A stretch of 64,000 bases of DNA from Strix aluco. Its lineage: Eukaryota; Chordata; Aves; Strigiformes; Strigidae. The DNA lies in contig NC_133971.1 in the NCBI RefSeq assembly GCF_031877795.1, positions 3,986,784 through 4,050,783 of the forward strand. The letters run 5' to 3'. The notes beneath the pieces were generated by a model that was not told the DNA's origin, did no database searches, and saw nothing but the letters and a program-made list of their open reading frames with translations. Shown here in pieces: positions 10,919 through 23,863 of the stretch. Position numbers and translations under genes: made by a program. Numbering within the stretch: position 1 is the first letter of the stretch; every line of letters starts with the position of its first letter.

Positions 10919-12236
10919 GTATGGTCTGATAAATTGACAGTTTTAATAAATAAATTGGGTAATTATTAATTAATCTATTTGACACTGTTTCAAAAGGTCA
11001 AATACTGACTGAGCTATGAGCTTTCAAGAGCAGAGTTTAATCTTCAGAATAATTATAAGGATTCCCAATATCCATTCTGTTAAAAATGAATTAAAGAAAT
11101 ATTCTACAAAAAGACAATAAGAGCCCACAACAATTACTGTGATAACTTTGTTCCAGTTGATATCTCATTCCTTCAGTAACCCACTACCCTCAGACACTGA
11201 ATAGTTTTACAAAGAAGGGTCAAACCAACAGCCATTTCAGAGGTACTGCGAGGTGCAAAGCAAACAGTAGGGAAAGCTGGGTCAGCTAAAAGCTCTAAGT
11301 TTAATTCCAGGTGCTGGGGAAGTTTATTGTCCTTCTTTACACCCTCATTCTGGTATCCTAAGGGACTGAAAATGGTGTGGCAACGTCCGCTTAGGACCTG
11401 GAAGTTAGAGTTTCATGATATTCAACAGCAAACTCTGGGGACAACTGAACGACATTATGCTTAGCTGCCCCTCACTGAGGAGATGTGGGGTGAGTGTAGG
11501 AGCATGAGGAAAGCAGGTTAAAGTTAGGAAAGGATGTGGAATTTTCCTATCTCTGTAGGGCTCAATGTCAATGAGCCACAAGGCACACTCAGTTCCTAGA
11601 GATGTTGCTAAAAGCCAGAAGTGCACAGCACCTCCCAGGGAAGCTTAACACCACAGATTTTATCTTTTCAAGTCAGTTGTAGGTTGTTTCACTGTGCATT
11701 GATTTAAAGTATAAATATCTATGAGCTCTAACTCCTAATCATGTAAATGAATCAATGTCCTGGGGAATACAGGCTTCCTTCTTTCCACTTACGTTGTTTT
11801 TTTACTGCTGTACATCTATTATCTGTCTTTAAATGCATATAATGATAATAGGGGCAAAGCATGAAGTATTGAGCCACGGCCACTCAAACAAAAGGTATAT
11901 CTTCTCTCACAGGATAAGAAATATTTACCTCAGCTATTTTACAACACACCTCTCTGCTTTATTCAATCACTTTGAAATAATTCCTTTCAAACAAAATCAA
12001 TTTCTAATCTCTGCTGTTGCCTACTAGCTGGCTCCAGGTCTAAGAGGCCTTGGGATGCTGACATTCTACAGGCACTTCTCTGTTTTCACTTCAGATAGTA
12101 ACAGCACTTCGAAAGTACTACATGCCCTGTTCCTAAAAAAATAAGATATGTATGCAGCCCTGATGGGTAGAGTATTTTTTTTACTTTCAAGTTTCTGTAG
12201 CCCCACAGAATTCTTCTAATGGTAATTTAATGACTT
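10919..12236. other. Non-coding spacer
   Basis: AT-rich sequence with short open frames only (11405-11626 minus, 11833-12027 plus). No family was recognised. Confidence 0.4.
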
Positions 12237-12253
12237 AAAAAAAAAAAAAAAAA
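12237..12253. repeat. Poly(A) tract, 17 bases
   Basis: An A-run followed by an A/C-rich tail. No identifiable retroposed body precedes it. Confidence 0.85.
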
Positions 12254-12956
12254 CCAACCACCAAACCCCCGACACATGCACATTTCTTTCAGTGGGAAAA
12301 AAGTGTGTGTTTTTCCATTTACAAGGAACACCCGGGAATGAAGACGCTGATGAGCCAGTTACATCTACCCATGTCAGGTACCCTTCAAACATAAAGTCTG
12401 AGTCCTACAGCTTCGCACATTCATGTGCAAGGATTTATGGACATGTCCTATTGTTTCCTGTGTTTCAGAGAAACTCTGGAAGAACAATGATGCTGGCTCT
12501 CAGATGTTTGGAGGAAACACTGCATGCATGGCATCTGAGTCCCCCAGGGATCTGACGCACATTTGTTTTAATGTTGCTAGTGTGTTCCCCATTATTTCAG
12601 ACACTCCGCACTGAAAGGAAAAACTCGGTCCACATCTTTCAGGGAACACATAAATCTTGTGTCTCCACAGAACATCATCAGCTGAGAAGATTAACTCGAA
12701 GGGAGGAGGGAAGAGCAGAAGGGGTAGTATGGTGGGGAAGCAAACATACCCAGATGGAGACAGACTCCAGCGGGTCCCCTTCACCCATGGAGCTGCAGGG
12801 AGACACAAACCCACAGCCTTGCAAAGGCAGAAGGAAAGAGCATCCATCCTTCCTTTTTCCTCCTCTAACAATATTCAAACTTTAATTCTGAAATTGTTGA
12901 GGTGTTTATCCACTGGGGGGGAAAGCGTAAAAAAATAATGCAAAAAAAAAGGAAAA
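12254..12956. other. Non-coding sequence flanking the CpG-dense patch
   Basis: Several overlapping open frames occur on both strands (12292-12555 plus, 12500-12871 minus, 12571-12885 plus). None resembles a known protein; frames open on both strands at once indicate low stop density rather than a gene. Confidence 0.4.
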
Positions 12957-13095
12957 CCGGCAGAGTCTCCAGCTCGCTGTCGGCCGTCCTTGGCTGGAGG
13001 CCTGGAGCTTCGCTGCGAGCCGGCGCGTGATGCTCTGTGCAGAGCACAGCAGCCGCCGCTGCGTATAGCAACAGCTGGGCTGTAACATCCGCCTC
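12957..13095. promoter_or_regulatory. Small CpG-dense patch (possible orphan CpG island / TSS)
   Basis: About 13 CpG dinucleotides occur in about 140 bases (clusters GTCGGCCG, TTCGCTGCGAGCCGGCGCG and GCCGCCGCTGCG) in a window where CpG is otherwise rare. It includes the imperfect palindrome TGCTCTG-TG-CAGAGCA. Dense CpG in vertebrates usually marks an unmethylated promoter or enhancer. Three minus-strand frames run through it, as expected of GC-rich sequence, and none is recognisable. It could be the start of a non-coding RNA, an orphan CpG island or a GC-rich conserved element. Confidence 0.35.
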
Positions 13096-16000
13096 TCATT
13101 GTAGTAACACTTCATTAAAAAACATAGAAAATGCTCAAAATATTTCCATGCCTCACAGCCTGTATCTGGTAAACTGATTAGAAAATTAAATGATCTGTTT
13201 TCTTCAGGTTTTCTGGATTAAATATCCATCATAAAGTGTGCAAGAACCACTTGAGTGACATTCAGATCCCAAATTCAACGCATGAAGCATAATTAAGTGT
13301 GATAGTTATGAGCAGTGATAACGCTGCATGTTACAGCCTGCGTTTGAGCAGATAGGAAATAAAAAGAAAAATGTGGCTCGTGTCTTCATTTTTTAAAGAT
13401 ATGTACAACATCAGATTACACACCAGGCAGCAATGGGAACCGTGCAAGGGCACGAAATCCCAATCACGGCTTCACTCCACAGGATAAATTATGCCTCCTA
13501 ATGAGCTGCTACTTAACTCACCACCAGCTGAGACTATAGGGTTAAATATCAACATACTGATATTTCATCCTGACTCAAATCCTAACCTGGAGCTGGTGGC
13601 AAAGTCCTCTCTGGCATTCACGGAGCTTGCTGTGGACAAGGGGCCTCCACCCCAATTTGTCCCAAAACAGCTGTTTCTTAGAGCCATTTAAAACATTATC
13701 TTGCAATGCAGCAGGTTGGACTCCTAAATGAACTCATTCACTTAATATTCCCCAACCACTTGAAAAATAGTTTAGAAGAACTTGTGGAAATATTTTTATT
13801 TGGTACTTTAGCTAAATAAGATATAAAAACCAAGTGCATTTTCAACTCACTGTCAAGGGCTAAAGAAAACTGTGATAGGGACAGATCGCTTAAAATGACT
13901 AAATCAAAAGTGACTTTAATATGCAGTTCAGCTTGCCAAACAGACTGTAGCTGATCTTTCCAATTTAAATCAGAAAGTCTTTTCTTGGTTATTGCTGAGA
14001 TCTGCACATAAAAGATGTGCCGTTTTCTGAGGGAATAGAGATGCATGTACCTAAAGGTTGAAATAATGGCAGATTTGAAAACTAAAATCTCCTGTTTCTA
14101 ATGGCAGAGTTACAATATTAGCTCATGATGGCCCCGTTACTCGGTCAGTATCCACCTTCATGGTTAACATAATACAATGCCTACGCAAAATCAGCCCAGT
14201 GGCTGGCGTTGAGCAGGGTGAGATAGATTACTACTGAGTGCAGAGTCCTCTTGCTCACAAACCAGATATGGAAAGTCACTGCAATTTGAATCACTTCAAT
14301 TTCTGTATCTCTGACATTTGTTTAATTGTCCGCATTTCAGTCAGTGATATAAAGTTGACTTAATATTACACTAGCTGTTTGAGCAAGAGTTATATAAATT
14401 AAAACAGACTACCCAATACTTTTTTTTTCCCCTCCCTAAATGTGATATCCAATTTGAAGAGGAAATCAGCATCACAAGATTTTGCAGCAGATTATCTGGC
14501 CCCCATTTTGGTGTGGCCATGGACCTCATCTGTCCGTCTATTCTCAAGCATAATAGAGGCAGCAGAGTCTGGTCTTGCCCCACTGTATGCTCCAGCAGAG
14601 ACGGTGTCATTGGATGGATGGGGACGAGGGGAAATGGGTGCAGCTCTCCCCATACAGTTGTGGTGCTTTCGTAGCAGAGGCATCTCCTGACTCTGGACCC
14701 TTATCTAGCTACTTGGCAGCCTGTTCCCCCTGAGAATCTGAGCCTGATTATTTTGGGGTACGTATCTGACATTTTGCATTCAAGGGGTTTCACATGCAGA
14801 GCATTAACATATCTCATTAACTATAAAATGCCCTGGAAGACTGAATAATTTTTGGATATTTACATTTTTGACCCTCAGATCTTTATAGGTAGAGCCCATA
14901 AAGTCTACATTGCAATAACAGCTCCTTCTAGCACTAGCAGTGCCTTATATTTAAGTACCATAAACAGACTATGACTGGGACACACTGGGACTGAGTCCAG
15001 TCTCCCTCGAAAAAGTCATATGCTATCGAGGTGTTGCAGGGTTAAATGAGAGCAGGATGGATCCCATACCCTACATTCTATTTATGATATATCTGCGTTG
15101 AATACAAATTGGCACAAGTATGAGGAAATATGAATATCTCAGCATCCTTCAGTGCCAAATACAGACATGATGCAACATAGTCATTTTCTCAATTCAACGT
15201 AACATACAATATGCCACTCTCCATTATGCTACAGCAACTGAAATGTGCTGCAGGCCAATGGAAAATATCCCTAAAAATAGCTATGCTGTTTCTGGGCAAA
15301 AGGAGAAGTATTCGACATTTCCTTGAAAATGTTCCCACCTGGATTTGCTGGAACAGCAACATGATCGTTCAGTGACAGGAAGCTCGTTGGTAAGGAGCTT
15401 TCTCCTCAATATTACCCTGCTTTCCCGAAAGCACTGCAAACATGGCTTGTAGCAGTTCTTTAGAATACTGTACATGAAAGCTGCACTAAACTGTTTAAGT
15501 GCTCCATTGTGAAGCACTGTATTAGGGGCTTTCTGCTGCTCAAGCAACTTCAGATTGTAATATATTATAATAGTGTGCTATTCTCATAGAGATCGTTTTA
15601 CAAATACAACACAAAAGATTGTCACATGAGAATCTTCTAAATCATATCAAGGAAAATAAACACCCACTGTGGAGGGACTTGCTTATTTTGCTAAGACATT
15701 TTACAGCATATTAGCATAAAAATACTACTTCTGCCTTTCAGGTTCACCCACAGCACTGCTTAAGAGCATTAGATGTGTTACAAATACAAATTATTTTGGC
15801 AGCATGATAATTTGTTAATGCATATTTGCAAACTTTATATGCCCCTATTCAGCCCTGACATACAACCTGTGTAAATTACAGAATTTTGCATAACTGAAAG
15901 AGGAGGGAGGGAAGGTCCCATTGGTTCTTCCACTCGCCATGCATGACACTGGCACCCAGGCTCCAGTCAATAATAGCAAAGCATACCCGGACAGGTCTTG

Positions 16001-18726
16001 GCTCCTCAGAAGCTGCTGGAGGTCCTGAAGAAGCATATCCAGGAGATGCCTAGTTTTTCTGATGGATCTGTGCAGGACTTGAGGGTTGATCATGTCTACC
16101 CTCCCTGGGAACCCTGTTATCTGGTATGGGGTAGACTTATCCCACACCTCCTTCCTTCTTTTTTTTTGGGAATGCCCTTGCTGTTGTTCTTTCTGGGGCT
16201 ACTCTTTCCCATTATGTGGTCAACCACCTGCAACACAGAGTAAAAGATATGCCCAGGGCTTCGCCAGAAACCAGCAGTCGGAGAGGAACTACAACCCAGA
16301 TTGCCCGAATTTTAAACTGTTGCCTTTATCTATTGAGCCATTCTTGCTCTCATCCTCCTTGGTGCCTCTAACCCTCTGTCCTTTTCCTTCAATACAGAGC
16401 CACCCTGTCATGAAAGCTTCTGCAGGCTTTTTGATAGGTCCTCAGATGGAGCAAGGTCTCTTCACAAAGACCCTTTCATGAATGGGACCCACAGGTACAG
16501 CCTGGGTGGATGAGAGGAGCTACAAATAACTGCAAAGATCCTCGATTTTCAGTCAGAGTCTCTTTCAGGTTCAGATAGCTTCACTACAGAATGTAAAAGC
16601 CTTACATGAGATTAACGCTAAAAATTTCCATTTTTATGGTATTTTTAGATTATATTTCATTTTCCAGGCTGCAGTTGGCTTGAACCGGAGCCACAACGCT
16701 TGTGACGCTCCAAACACAAAAAGGAATTACAAAATGTGACAATTCTTAAAATGTGTTTCTTGTTGTATAACAAATTCCCAGTGTTGTAGATTAAACTAGA
16801 GAGAACAGGAGCCATAACATGGGGATTATACAGAATTTCACTTTGTTCTGTGGCAAAAAGTTAATGCCTGCCTTGTTCTAGTCGGTAAGTAGAAAAGATA
16901 CTTTACAATGGCATAACACACAGCTTAGCTGATTGGGAACTGCAGACATATGTAAATCAAAGATTTTCCTGCACAGTTTAGTGAAAATTATTTACAGAAA
17001 AGTGTGAGGTACTCCTGACCCTCATCTGCACTGGAGAATTTAGGGCAGAACTACCGGCACAATTCCTTGTAATTTTACCAACTTTTCTACCCAGTGTCCC
17101 TCCTGATGGCTCATCCTAAGAAACCTGCCTGCACACCTCAAACACACACAAATGAATATCTTGGTTATTAGCACATTTCTTGTGCTGGTTCCTTAAAACC
17201 ACACCTTGTCCAAGTTCCTACATGTGTCTTATAGTCAAAATTCTGTTAACAAGAAATTGGATCAAGAGCTGGAAATCACACTTTTTCTTATTACAAACCC
17301 AGTCATTTCTGTTTAGCAGACAGAAGCATAAGTAGGTAGGAAAGCTGAAAATGAAGGGAAAGAGACCAGGTACATTTAGCTTGGGCTTTTGGGTTTTTTA
17401 CTGGAGTTCTCTTTAAAGCACAGACCGAAGTTGGCAATAGCTGAAAATCTAAAACAGGAGTTGAACCCAAACCTTGCCATGGAATCCTTCAATCTCCTTC
17501 ATCCATATTTACACATGGATAGATTAGTCTGCCCACTGAGACTTTCACCAGCTGTCCTTTGGTTGCCTGCTTAAGACAGTCTTCAGAGCCTAAACTGAAT
17601 GAATCAAACAACCGATGCTAACATTTGTATTAAGTCAACATGGGTGCATTGTCTATTGTCTCAGACTGCAGGATCTTTGGGGCTGGGGCAGTGCTTTTTC
17701 TGTTTAGCCATCATTTTGGTTCAAGGGGGTCTCTAGCTTGTGAGTGTGTGCATTCATAAGAAATATAATAGAGCTCACCACCTGCCAAAAGTACCTGGAT
17801 CCTCAGTCAAACACCAGTAATATGAAATGAAGAACAAACAGTTTTTCAACTGCAGGAAGCAAGCCTCAAAAAGTAATGTCTTGGCAGCTGAATGGGTTGG
17901 GACTGAGTTAGCAGAACCCCACCTGAGCTAGTTTACATAGGAAAATAAACTGTTATGATCTCTTTTTTTAATTTTTTTCTCCTTAAGTCTAGGAAAATTC
18001 AGGGTGATGTGAAATGAGGCGGAAGACCAATTCTCATTTCCCCACAAGTATACAATCAACAATGTAGGTCTGATTTGCTTTTTTTTTCTTTAAGTCTTTC
18101 ATTAGGTGGCACACGTGTGCGTTTTCTCTAGGAGACTGGCTTCCCCGTCCCTCTTTAAAGGCAATCCCTGTGGAGGAAATTCCTTGGGCAGAAATATCTG
18201 GCTTCTTGGTGAATGCCAGAGGACAGCATGAGCAACGTTGGAGTTGGTCTGACCTGTGGTTAGGCTGTTGATGGACTGTCTGGGATAAAGCTGGCCACCC
18301 ATCTAGTTGTGGATCCAAATGCTAGTTTTGTGGGTGCCTTACTGCCCTTGTGTTTTTGAAGGTTTGTTTGATTTCCACTGCCCTCCTATCGTGCTGATCT
18401 CTGAAGTTAAAAGGCAGCTCCACCTCGCATGTGCAGCGTGTGGTGATAGAAAAGCAAATCAAGTCGTGGGAGGGAAGGGAAAGGGGTTTAGCCTTTGAGG
18501 TGTCAGCGTAAACTGGCCTACAGAAAAAACGGAATTATACAGAGAAGCCTCACTAGGACAGAGAAAACACAAAACCTCCAAGGTAGGCAGTCACAGTCAG
18601 TGATACTTGGCCTTCTAAGAAGCTGCATTTAAGTGTTTGTTTTTGCAAAGGTCACTCAAGTATTTCTTCCACATGCAGAGTGGCGGTGTCTTTTACTGTA
18701 GGCAGGATGGGTCTTTGTAGCCTCCA
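13096..18726. other. Non-coding spacer without recognisable genes
   Basis: Open frames of 60-130 codons occur (for example 16086-16481 plus, 15845-16147 minus, 13738-14046 minus) but none has a known domain or flanking splice pair that I can support. The sequence is AT-rich with no CR1 or LTR seen. A T-run lies at 14420-14428. Confidence 0.4.
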
Positions 18727-18758
18727 CAGAATAAAGAGGCTTTGATGGCTTTATTCTG
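18727..18758. repeat. Hairpin-forming inverted repeat, 10-bp arms
   Basis: CAGAATAAAG (18727-18736), a 12-base loop, and CTTTATTCTG (18749-18758). The arms pair perfectly. After one mismatch the flanks can add two or three more pairs. The stem is too short for a typical microRNA precursor. Confidence 0.55.
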
Positions 18759-20664
18759 CGGGATCATCTCAAAGCTGTGTTCTTTAAGTAGAGTCAGTCA
18801 CTTATTCAATATATAATTTTAATAATACAGACTATGATGCAATTCATTACATCTCCCTAATATTCATAAAGGGTACGAAGTAGTTGCTATTTGATAGAAA
18901 TATTTAGGCACATATTTATGTTATTATTATTCCTCTTGAAAGTCCACCTACTCTCTTATTTTCTAATACTAAAAAAGCCCAAAGACCAGATCTGAAGGCT
19001 GCATTTTTGAAAACAGTTAAGGAACTTAACTCCAGCTGTTAGAAGTTATTGAGTTACCTCAGATGTGTCTACACATATTTAAAAGGTGGATGTGTAGGTT
19101 TGATGTCTGCCAACAGCAGTAAGAGTCAGTCTATGGTTGCTGCATTATGCCATCCAAGTTTCCTTGACTCTGATTTCATTCACTAACCCCAAATCTAAGA
19201 AATATGTATGTTTTTCAAGGATTTCTGGATGCTGGGATTTCTGGATGTCTGGCAGCCCGGTTGGAGCAGAGCTGTAGCAATAGCTCCAGCAGGATTATTG
19301 GACATGGACATGCAGAAATTGTAAGCAAATGGGCAAAGTGCAGAGGCACACAATTTATGCTGTACCTGTGGAGCAAATGCAATCCTCCCAGGAGTGGATT
19401 TGCTACACCTGCACAGAGACAAGATAGAATTAAATTAGTGCTACACAGTTGTAGGATGACACAGATGATGCTATTCCTATGGGCATGTATGCGTAGCTTG
19501 TTTTAGGAGTGACCTTTAAGAGTTTCATAGGAAAGTTTCCAAAATGCTCTTCCAAAATAAGGGTAACAATGTACAAAACTTTGAACAGAAATTGTTATGC
19601 ATGTATGCTTATTACAATCTGGTCAAAATAGAGGTTACTTTGTGTATTGCATAATGAGAGGTTATTTCTTCAGGAGAAGGCCCAGTTCTTGTTGTACATT
19701 AGCAGGTTTTCCATTGAAGAACAGTCAGAGTGTTCCTACAGCTAAACAATTTCCTGTACCTTGCAAGATTTTTGTACTTACTGTACATGTAAAAGTATTG
19801 GACAACAGAATATGTTACTTTGCATATAGTAAAGCATTAACCAAGAACGTGCTGACACCATCTTGTGATTTATATGGCACTCCCAGCCTTTAGCTGATTT
19901 ACGAAGTTCAACCAACAACAAAAAATTACCCTTGCTCAGACAACCAACATGCTACATAAACTGACCACTGTGGCTGTCAAGGCTACGTAAACAACTTGGC
20001 TATGGGAATTGAGTTTACCAAAACAAAGCAAGTGAAAACACAATCAAACCAAAGCTAAACACTCTTCCTTGTGTCTTGCCCTGAAGGCCTTCAGACATCA
20101 ACATCGATGAGCTCCAATGAAGGAGCTTTGTACTATTTATGGCTGACAGTGTTCCTGGAGAAGTCTGTCCCAAAAAACACTCCTGTTGACAATTGCCCTT
20201 AACATGTCAATAACATTGTCAAAGGAGCCTTTACAACACATTTGATGATTAGCTTCTAAAAACCCGAACATCTCTAGTCAGACATTTGCTAAAGGAGTTT
20301 GGAGAACTCCTTAAGAGATGTGATACCATTAATTAGCTATTATTTCTTACCTGGAACTACTGAAAAAGACAAAATTCAGTCCCTTTGCTTTTAATCAGGT
20401 ATGTCAGGATGTGATCAAGGTCTTATTGAAATCAAGAGATTTCAAGAGCTGCAAAAGTTAAGGAGTCATTGAGTTAGATAATGAATCTCAGTGGATGAGC
20501 TGTGTCCAATACAGAATCACTTCACGTCTCACACATATCACTGTTTTTCTCCATGAGATCATCAGTCTGCCAGTCTCTCCTAGGTCTTAGAGATTGCTTT
20601 TGTTCTTTAAAGCAAATGACATGGTGTACTGACATGGCAGACTAATATCAATGGTCACTACTTG
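18759..20664. other. Non-coding spacer
   Basis: No genes recognised. Two opposed open frames overlap at 19195-19506. AT-rich, with a minor 13-base tandem duplication noted separately. Confidence 0.4.
19219..19247. repeat. Two-copy tandem duplication (GGATTTCTGGATG)
   Basis: The 13-mer occurs at 19219-19231 and again at 19235-19247, giving a 16-base period. Replication slippage is the likely origin. Confidence 0.7.
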
Positions 20665-21072
20665 TCCAAATATTTGTGGGACCTGTCCTGTTTATCATCT
20701 TTATCAGTGTCCTGGAGGAGTTGCTGGAGTGCTCTACCAACAAGTTTGCAGATGACACTGAATGGGGGTGACCGCTGGGCCCAGGGGCCCCTTAAGGAGA
20801 TGGAGACGGGTTCTTCACAATCACACATGATGGGAAGACAAGAGATAATGGGAGACATTCGTGCTGGGTACAGGTAGAGACTCTTTTCCCGTGAGGACAC
20901 CGGACAGTGGGGTAGGTAGCCCAAGGAGGCTGTCTGGTATCCAGTCTCAGAGGTTTGCAAGATGAGGCTGGAAAAAGCCCTGAACACCTCCCTCTGCTCT
21001 CCAAGCTGGCCCTGCTTTGAGGAGGTGGGACAGGAGACCTTCTGAGGTCCCTTCAAACATGACTTACGCTGT
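20665..21072 (+). mobile_element. CR1 LINE fragment with an internal deletion
   Basis: The 5' part translates as LFIIFISVLEELLE, then NKFADDTEWG, which matches the palm region of CR1 reverse transcriptase; FADDT is the family's catalytic-core motif. An in-frame TGA follows. The sequence then jumps to the CR1 3' region: GGAGATGGAGAC, CTCTTTTCCCGTGAGG, and finally GAGGTCCCTTCAAACATGACTT, the counterpart of the CR1 'gaggtcccttccaacc' end. Several hundred bases of the consensus between the two parts are missing, so this copy is dead. CR1 is the main LINE of bird genomes and inserts 5'-truncated copies. A 163-codon minus-strand frame is only its shadow. Confidence 0.85.
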
Positions 21073-22009
21073 GACTGTATGCTCAGTATTTTAAAACTCC
21101 CAGACAATTCTGATGAATCTTCTGCTGATAGTTTGTTTTGATGTTGCATTTCATATGTCTTTATGAGATATAAGTTGGTTTCATTCTACTGCAAAGTACA
21201 CTAAGAGCTTTGGGATGCAGAGAATAACAGGTCTGACTGATCTTGACAGTTGTTGAACCTGTTGTTACCCTTAGTCCTGGCTATGTGCTTGGTATCTCTG
21301 ATGTACGTAGAGAACATCACTGGATCTTACTCATCGCAGTAAGTCGTACTCTTCACGGACAAAACCTATTTTCACCAGTTTTCCAGTTTTTGAAGATTGA
21401 ACACAAAAATATTACTATTTCCAGTAGCAGATTAATGTGAAAATATCACAAAAATAAAAGTTCATGTTACACATGGATCCCACCATTGGAGACAGCCATT
21501 TATTTCTACCTTCAAATGGCCCAAAACCCTTTCTCATTTGAGAAAATGAAACTCCTTAGAATAGTGATCTGCCTTGTGAAAATCTTAACACCCACACAGC
21601 TTTTGAAAAACCTTTGCTCCTCACAAAGTTATTTCTTACCACCCATCTCCGGGACCCAGCGGCTGCACTGGGAAGACAGTGACTTCTGTGTGGTCCTGTC
21701 CTACCTCTCCCGCGGTATCTGGACATTGCTCAGAGAGGCAGCTGTCCACGATTAGAGATCTCCCTCATGTCATGGGTCACATCACTGGGAAATTGGGAAG
21801 GTTCAGGATGACAAACTGAAAGTAATCTGTCACTGTCAACTCCATGGGATCAAAGGAAAACAAACTGTATCTGTTTTGGCAAATGGTGAAGGGAAGAGGA
21901 AAAGCACAGGCTGTTAGGTTAACGTAGACAGACAGGACTGACCTCTGCTATCTAGATTAGTTTATTTTGCTGCAGTATTTTGCATGCTGAAATGACTTTT
22001 GTCAGAGAA
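21073..22009. other. Non-coding spacer
   Basis: No gene recognised. Plus-strand frames at 21243-21440 and 21486-21755 show no family resemblance. Confidence 0.4.
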
Positions 22010-22125
22010 CCTCTAAGCACTTTGCAGAAGATGTAATTAAGAGCTGTGACACCTCTGTGAGATATGATTGCGGCCCTCCCTCAATGGGGTGACCCTCAGA
22101 GAGATGCCAAGTCACTCAGGTGAAT
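22010..22125 (-). mobile_element. Ancient MIR-like (CORE-SINE) relic
   Basis: CTAAGCACTTTGCAGAAGATG, then AATTAAG, CACCTCTGTGAGATA and GAGAGATGCCAAGTCACTCA follow the order of the MIR consensus read on the complementary strand (agcactttacaaac, attaa, ctctgtgaggtag, gagaggttaagtgactt). The match is divergent but colinear over about 110 bases. Confidence 0.45.
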
Positions 22126-23847
22126 ACTTGAGAAGTAGCCAAAGTGTTGTAGTTTCAGTAACCACCAGATGTAAGGGTGACAATGGTATGGACAGCGTAG
22201 TGGCATGGTGAAAGCACTGCTGATGGAAAGGGCCTGAGATCCCATCTCTGGGCTGTGAGCACACAAGTCAGAACTGGGAAGAAGAAAGTTCAATATTGGC
22301 AATAAGTCTGGAGGACAATGATCTCAGTCCAAGAGTGGAAAGGAGCTTCGGTTAAGGCAAGGAACTCCTGGCATCAGTTTTCAAGCAACTGACAGACTTT
22401 TAAAGTGGTGTTTGTGGTATTCTTAAAATATCAAATAGAAAACTGAAATAAATGTTTTCTTTTTGTCTCTTCTAACCTGCATGAGTAGTACACGAGCTAC
22501 ATCTGCTTCAGCAATCTCATGCATGCGATCACCATTGCCCAGCATTAACCAAGACCAGTGAATTCAGCTTCCACAATACAATCAGTTCTTGTTCTCAACT
22601 TCTGAGAGTTCATAATTCAGTCTTACTGTCATTTCTTTCCTCTTCCATGTTCTTTCATGAAAGGTAAGCCTGCACAGAAAGAAACCAGAGTCATTAACTG
22701 TTGGAAACTTTAATGTGCTACAAAACCAGAATTAGAAGTGATAATGAAATTTCCACTGCTGAAAGCAGACTTTGCTAACTGATGTATGTAGTGAGAAAGG
22801 TGGCCATATAACCAATAAAAATAAGAACTGTGTTCGTTTTTAATATGCCTCATTCATCTTTGCTTGAATTGGCAGAACACCAAATTAGAGTTTAAGTTAA
22901 GATGTTCCTTTTAATTTTCAGTAATTAAAATAAATCTATGTTTAACTATTTCCGTTAGACTCTATTAAATTGAGTATATTTGACAACATATCTTTTAGAA
23001 CAATGTCTACCAAACTGAATGCACTTTGGAGTGAATAAAATGAATTAGTCCTAAAAACTCGGGTTCTATTCTGCAAAAGCAGCTCACCACTAAATTACTT
23101 TCACTTCCATGGATAGACACTGCTGTTACTAAATGAGATTTTTTTTTCCCATAGGAGATAAGTAACGATGAGCAGCAACGACTTAAACCAGGAAGGCTGA
23201 TAAGATTAGCATCCCTGACTAACTGCCCCATTCCCACTCCACGATCATCTGGGCTGGGAATCAAGTAGCTCCAAGCTTCACAAAGCAGCCTCAATTTGCA
23301 GGCCAGCAGCACAGGTTCTTGCAGCTATGAACTCTTGCAGTTTATAAAAAGCTTGTAAGTCCAGTATTGAAAACTGTTTTCCAGGTCCTATGCCATGGAC
23401 CCAACACTGCTCCTTTTCAATCAATGAGAGGTCAATAGCTGAGTTCAGAGGAAAAAGCAGTGAGCCCAGAAAAACTATTTCCACAGAGGTCTTCAACATA
23501 ACACTAAGTAGTTGTGTCATAACTTATCTACTGTCAAAACAGCAAATTCTTTCTTTTGGTCCAAAATTCCTTTTCCAGTGACCAAAAACTTTGAACTGAA
23601 AATACATGTTTCATTGCATTGAGACTGAAAGATATTGTTGCCACTTACAGTTCCATCAAAAACTCAGGCAGTGTTCTCTAGACCAGTAGCAAGTTGAGAA
23701 GGCAGTCTTGATTTCAACATGGATTCCAAAATGTCTAATGAAATCAAATGTTGGAATTTGTTATGGAAACACAAAAGTAAATAGCAATAATTGCACCAAG
23801 AACAGAATTATTAATAACAGTAAAAGGTAAAAAAGCCAGGAGAAAAG

Positions 23848-23863
23848 AAAAAAAAAAAAAAAA
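23848..23863. repeat. Poly(A) tract, 16 bases
   Basis: An A-run inside a longer purine-rich segment (about 23826-23893, A/G dominated). Confidence 0.8.

Noticed and set aside
20658..21149. 163-codon minus-strand frame
   Set aside because: It is the antisense shadow of the plus-strand CR1 fragment.
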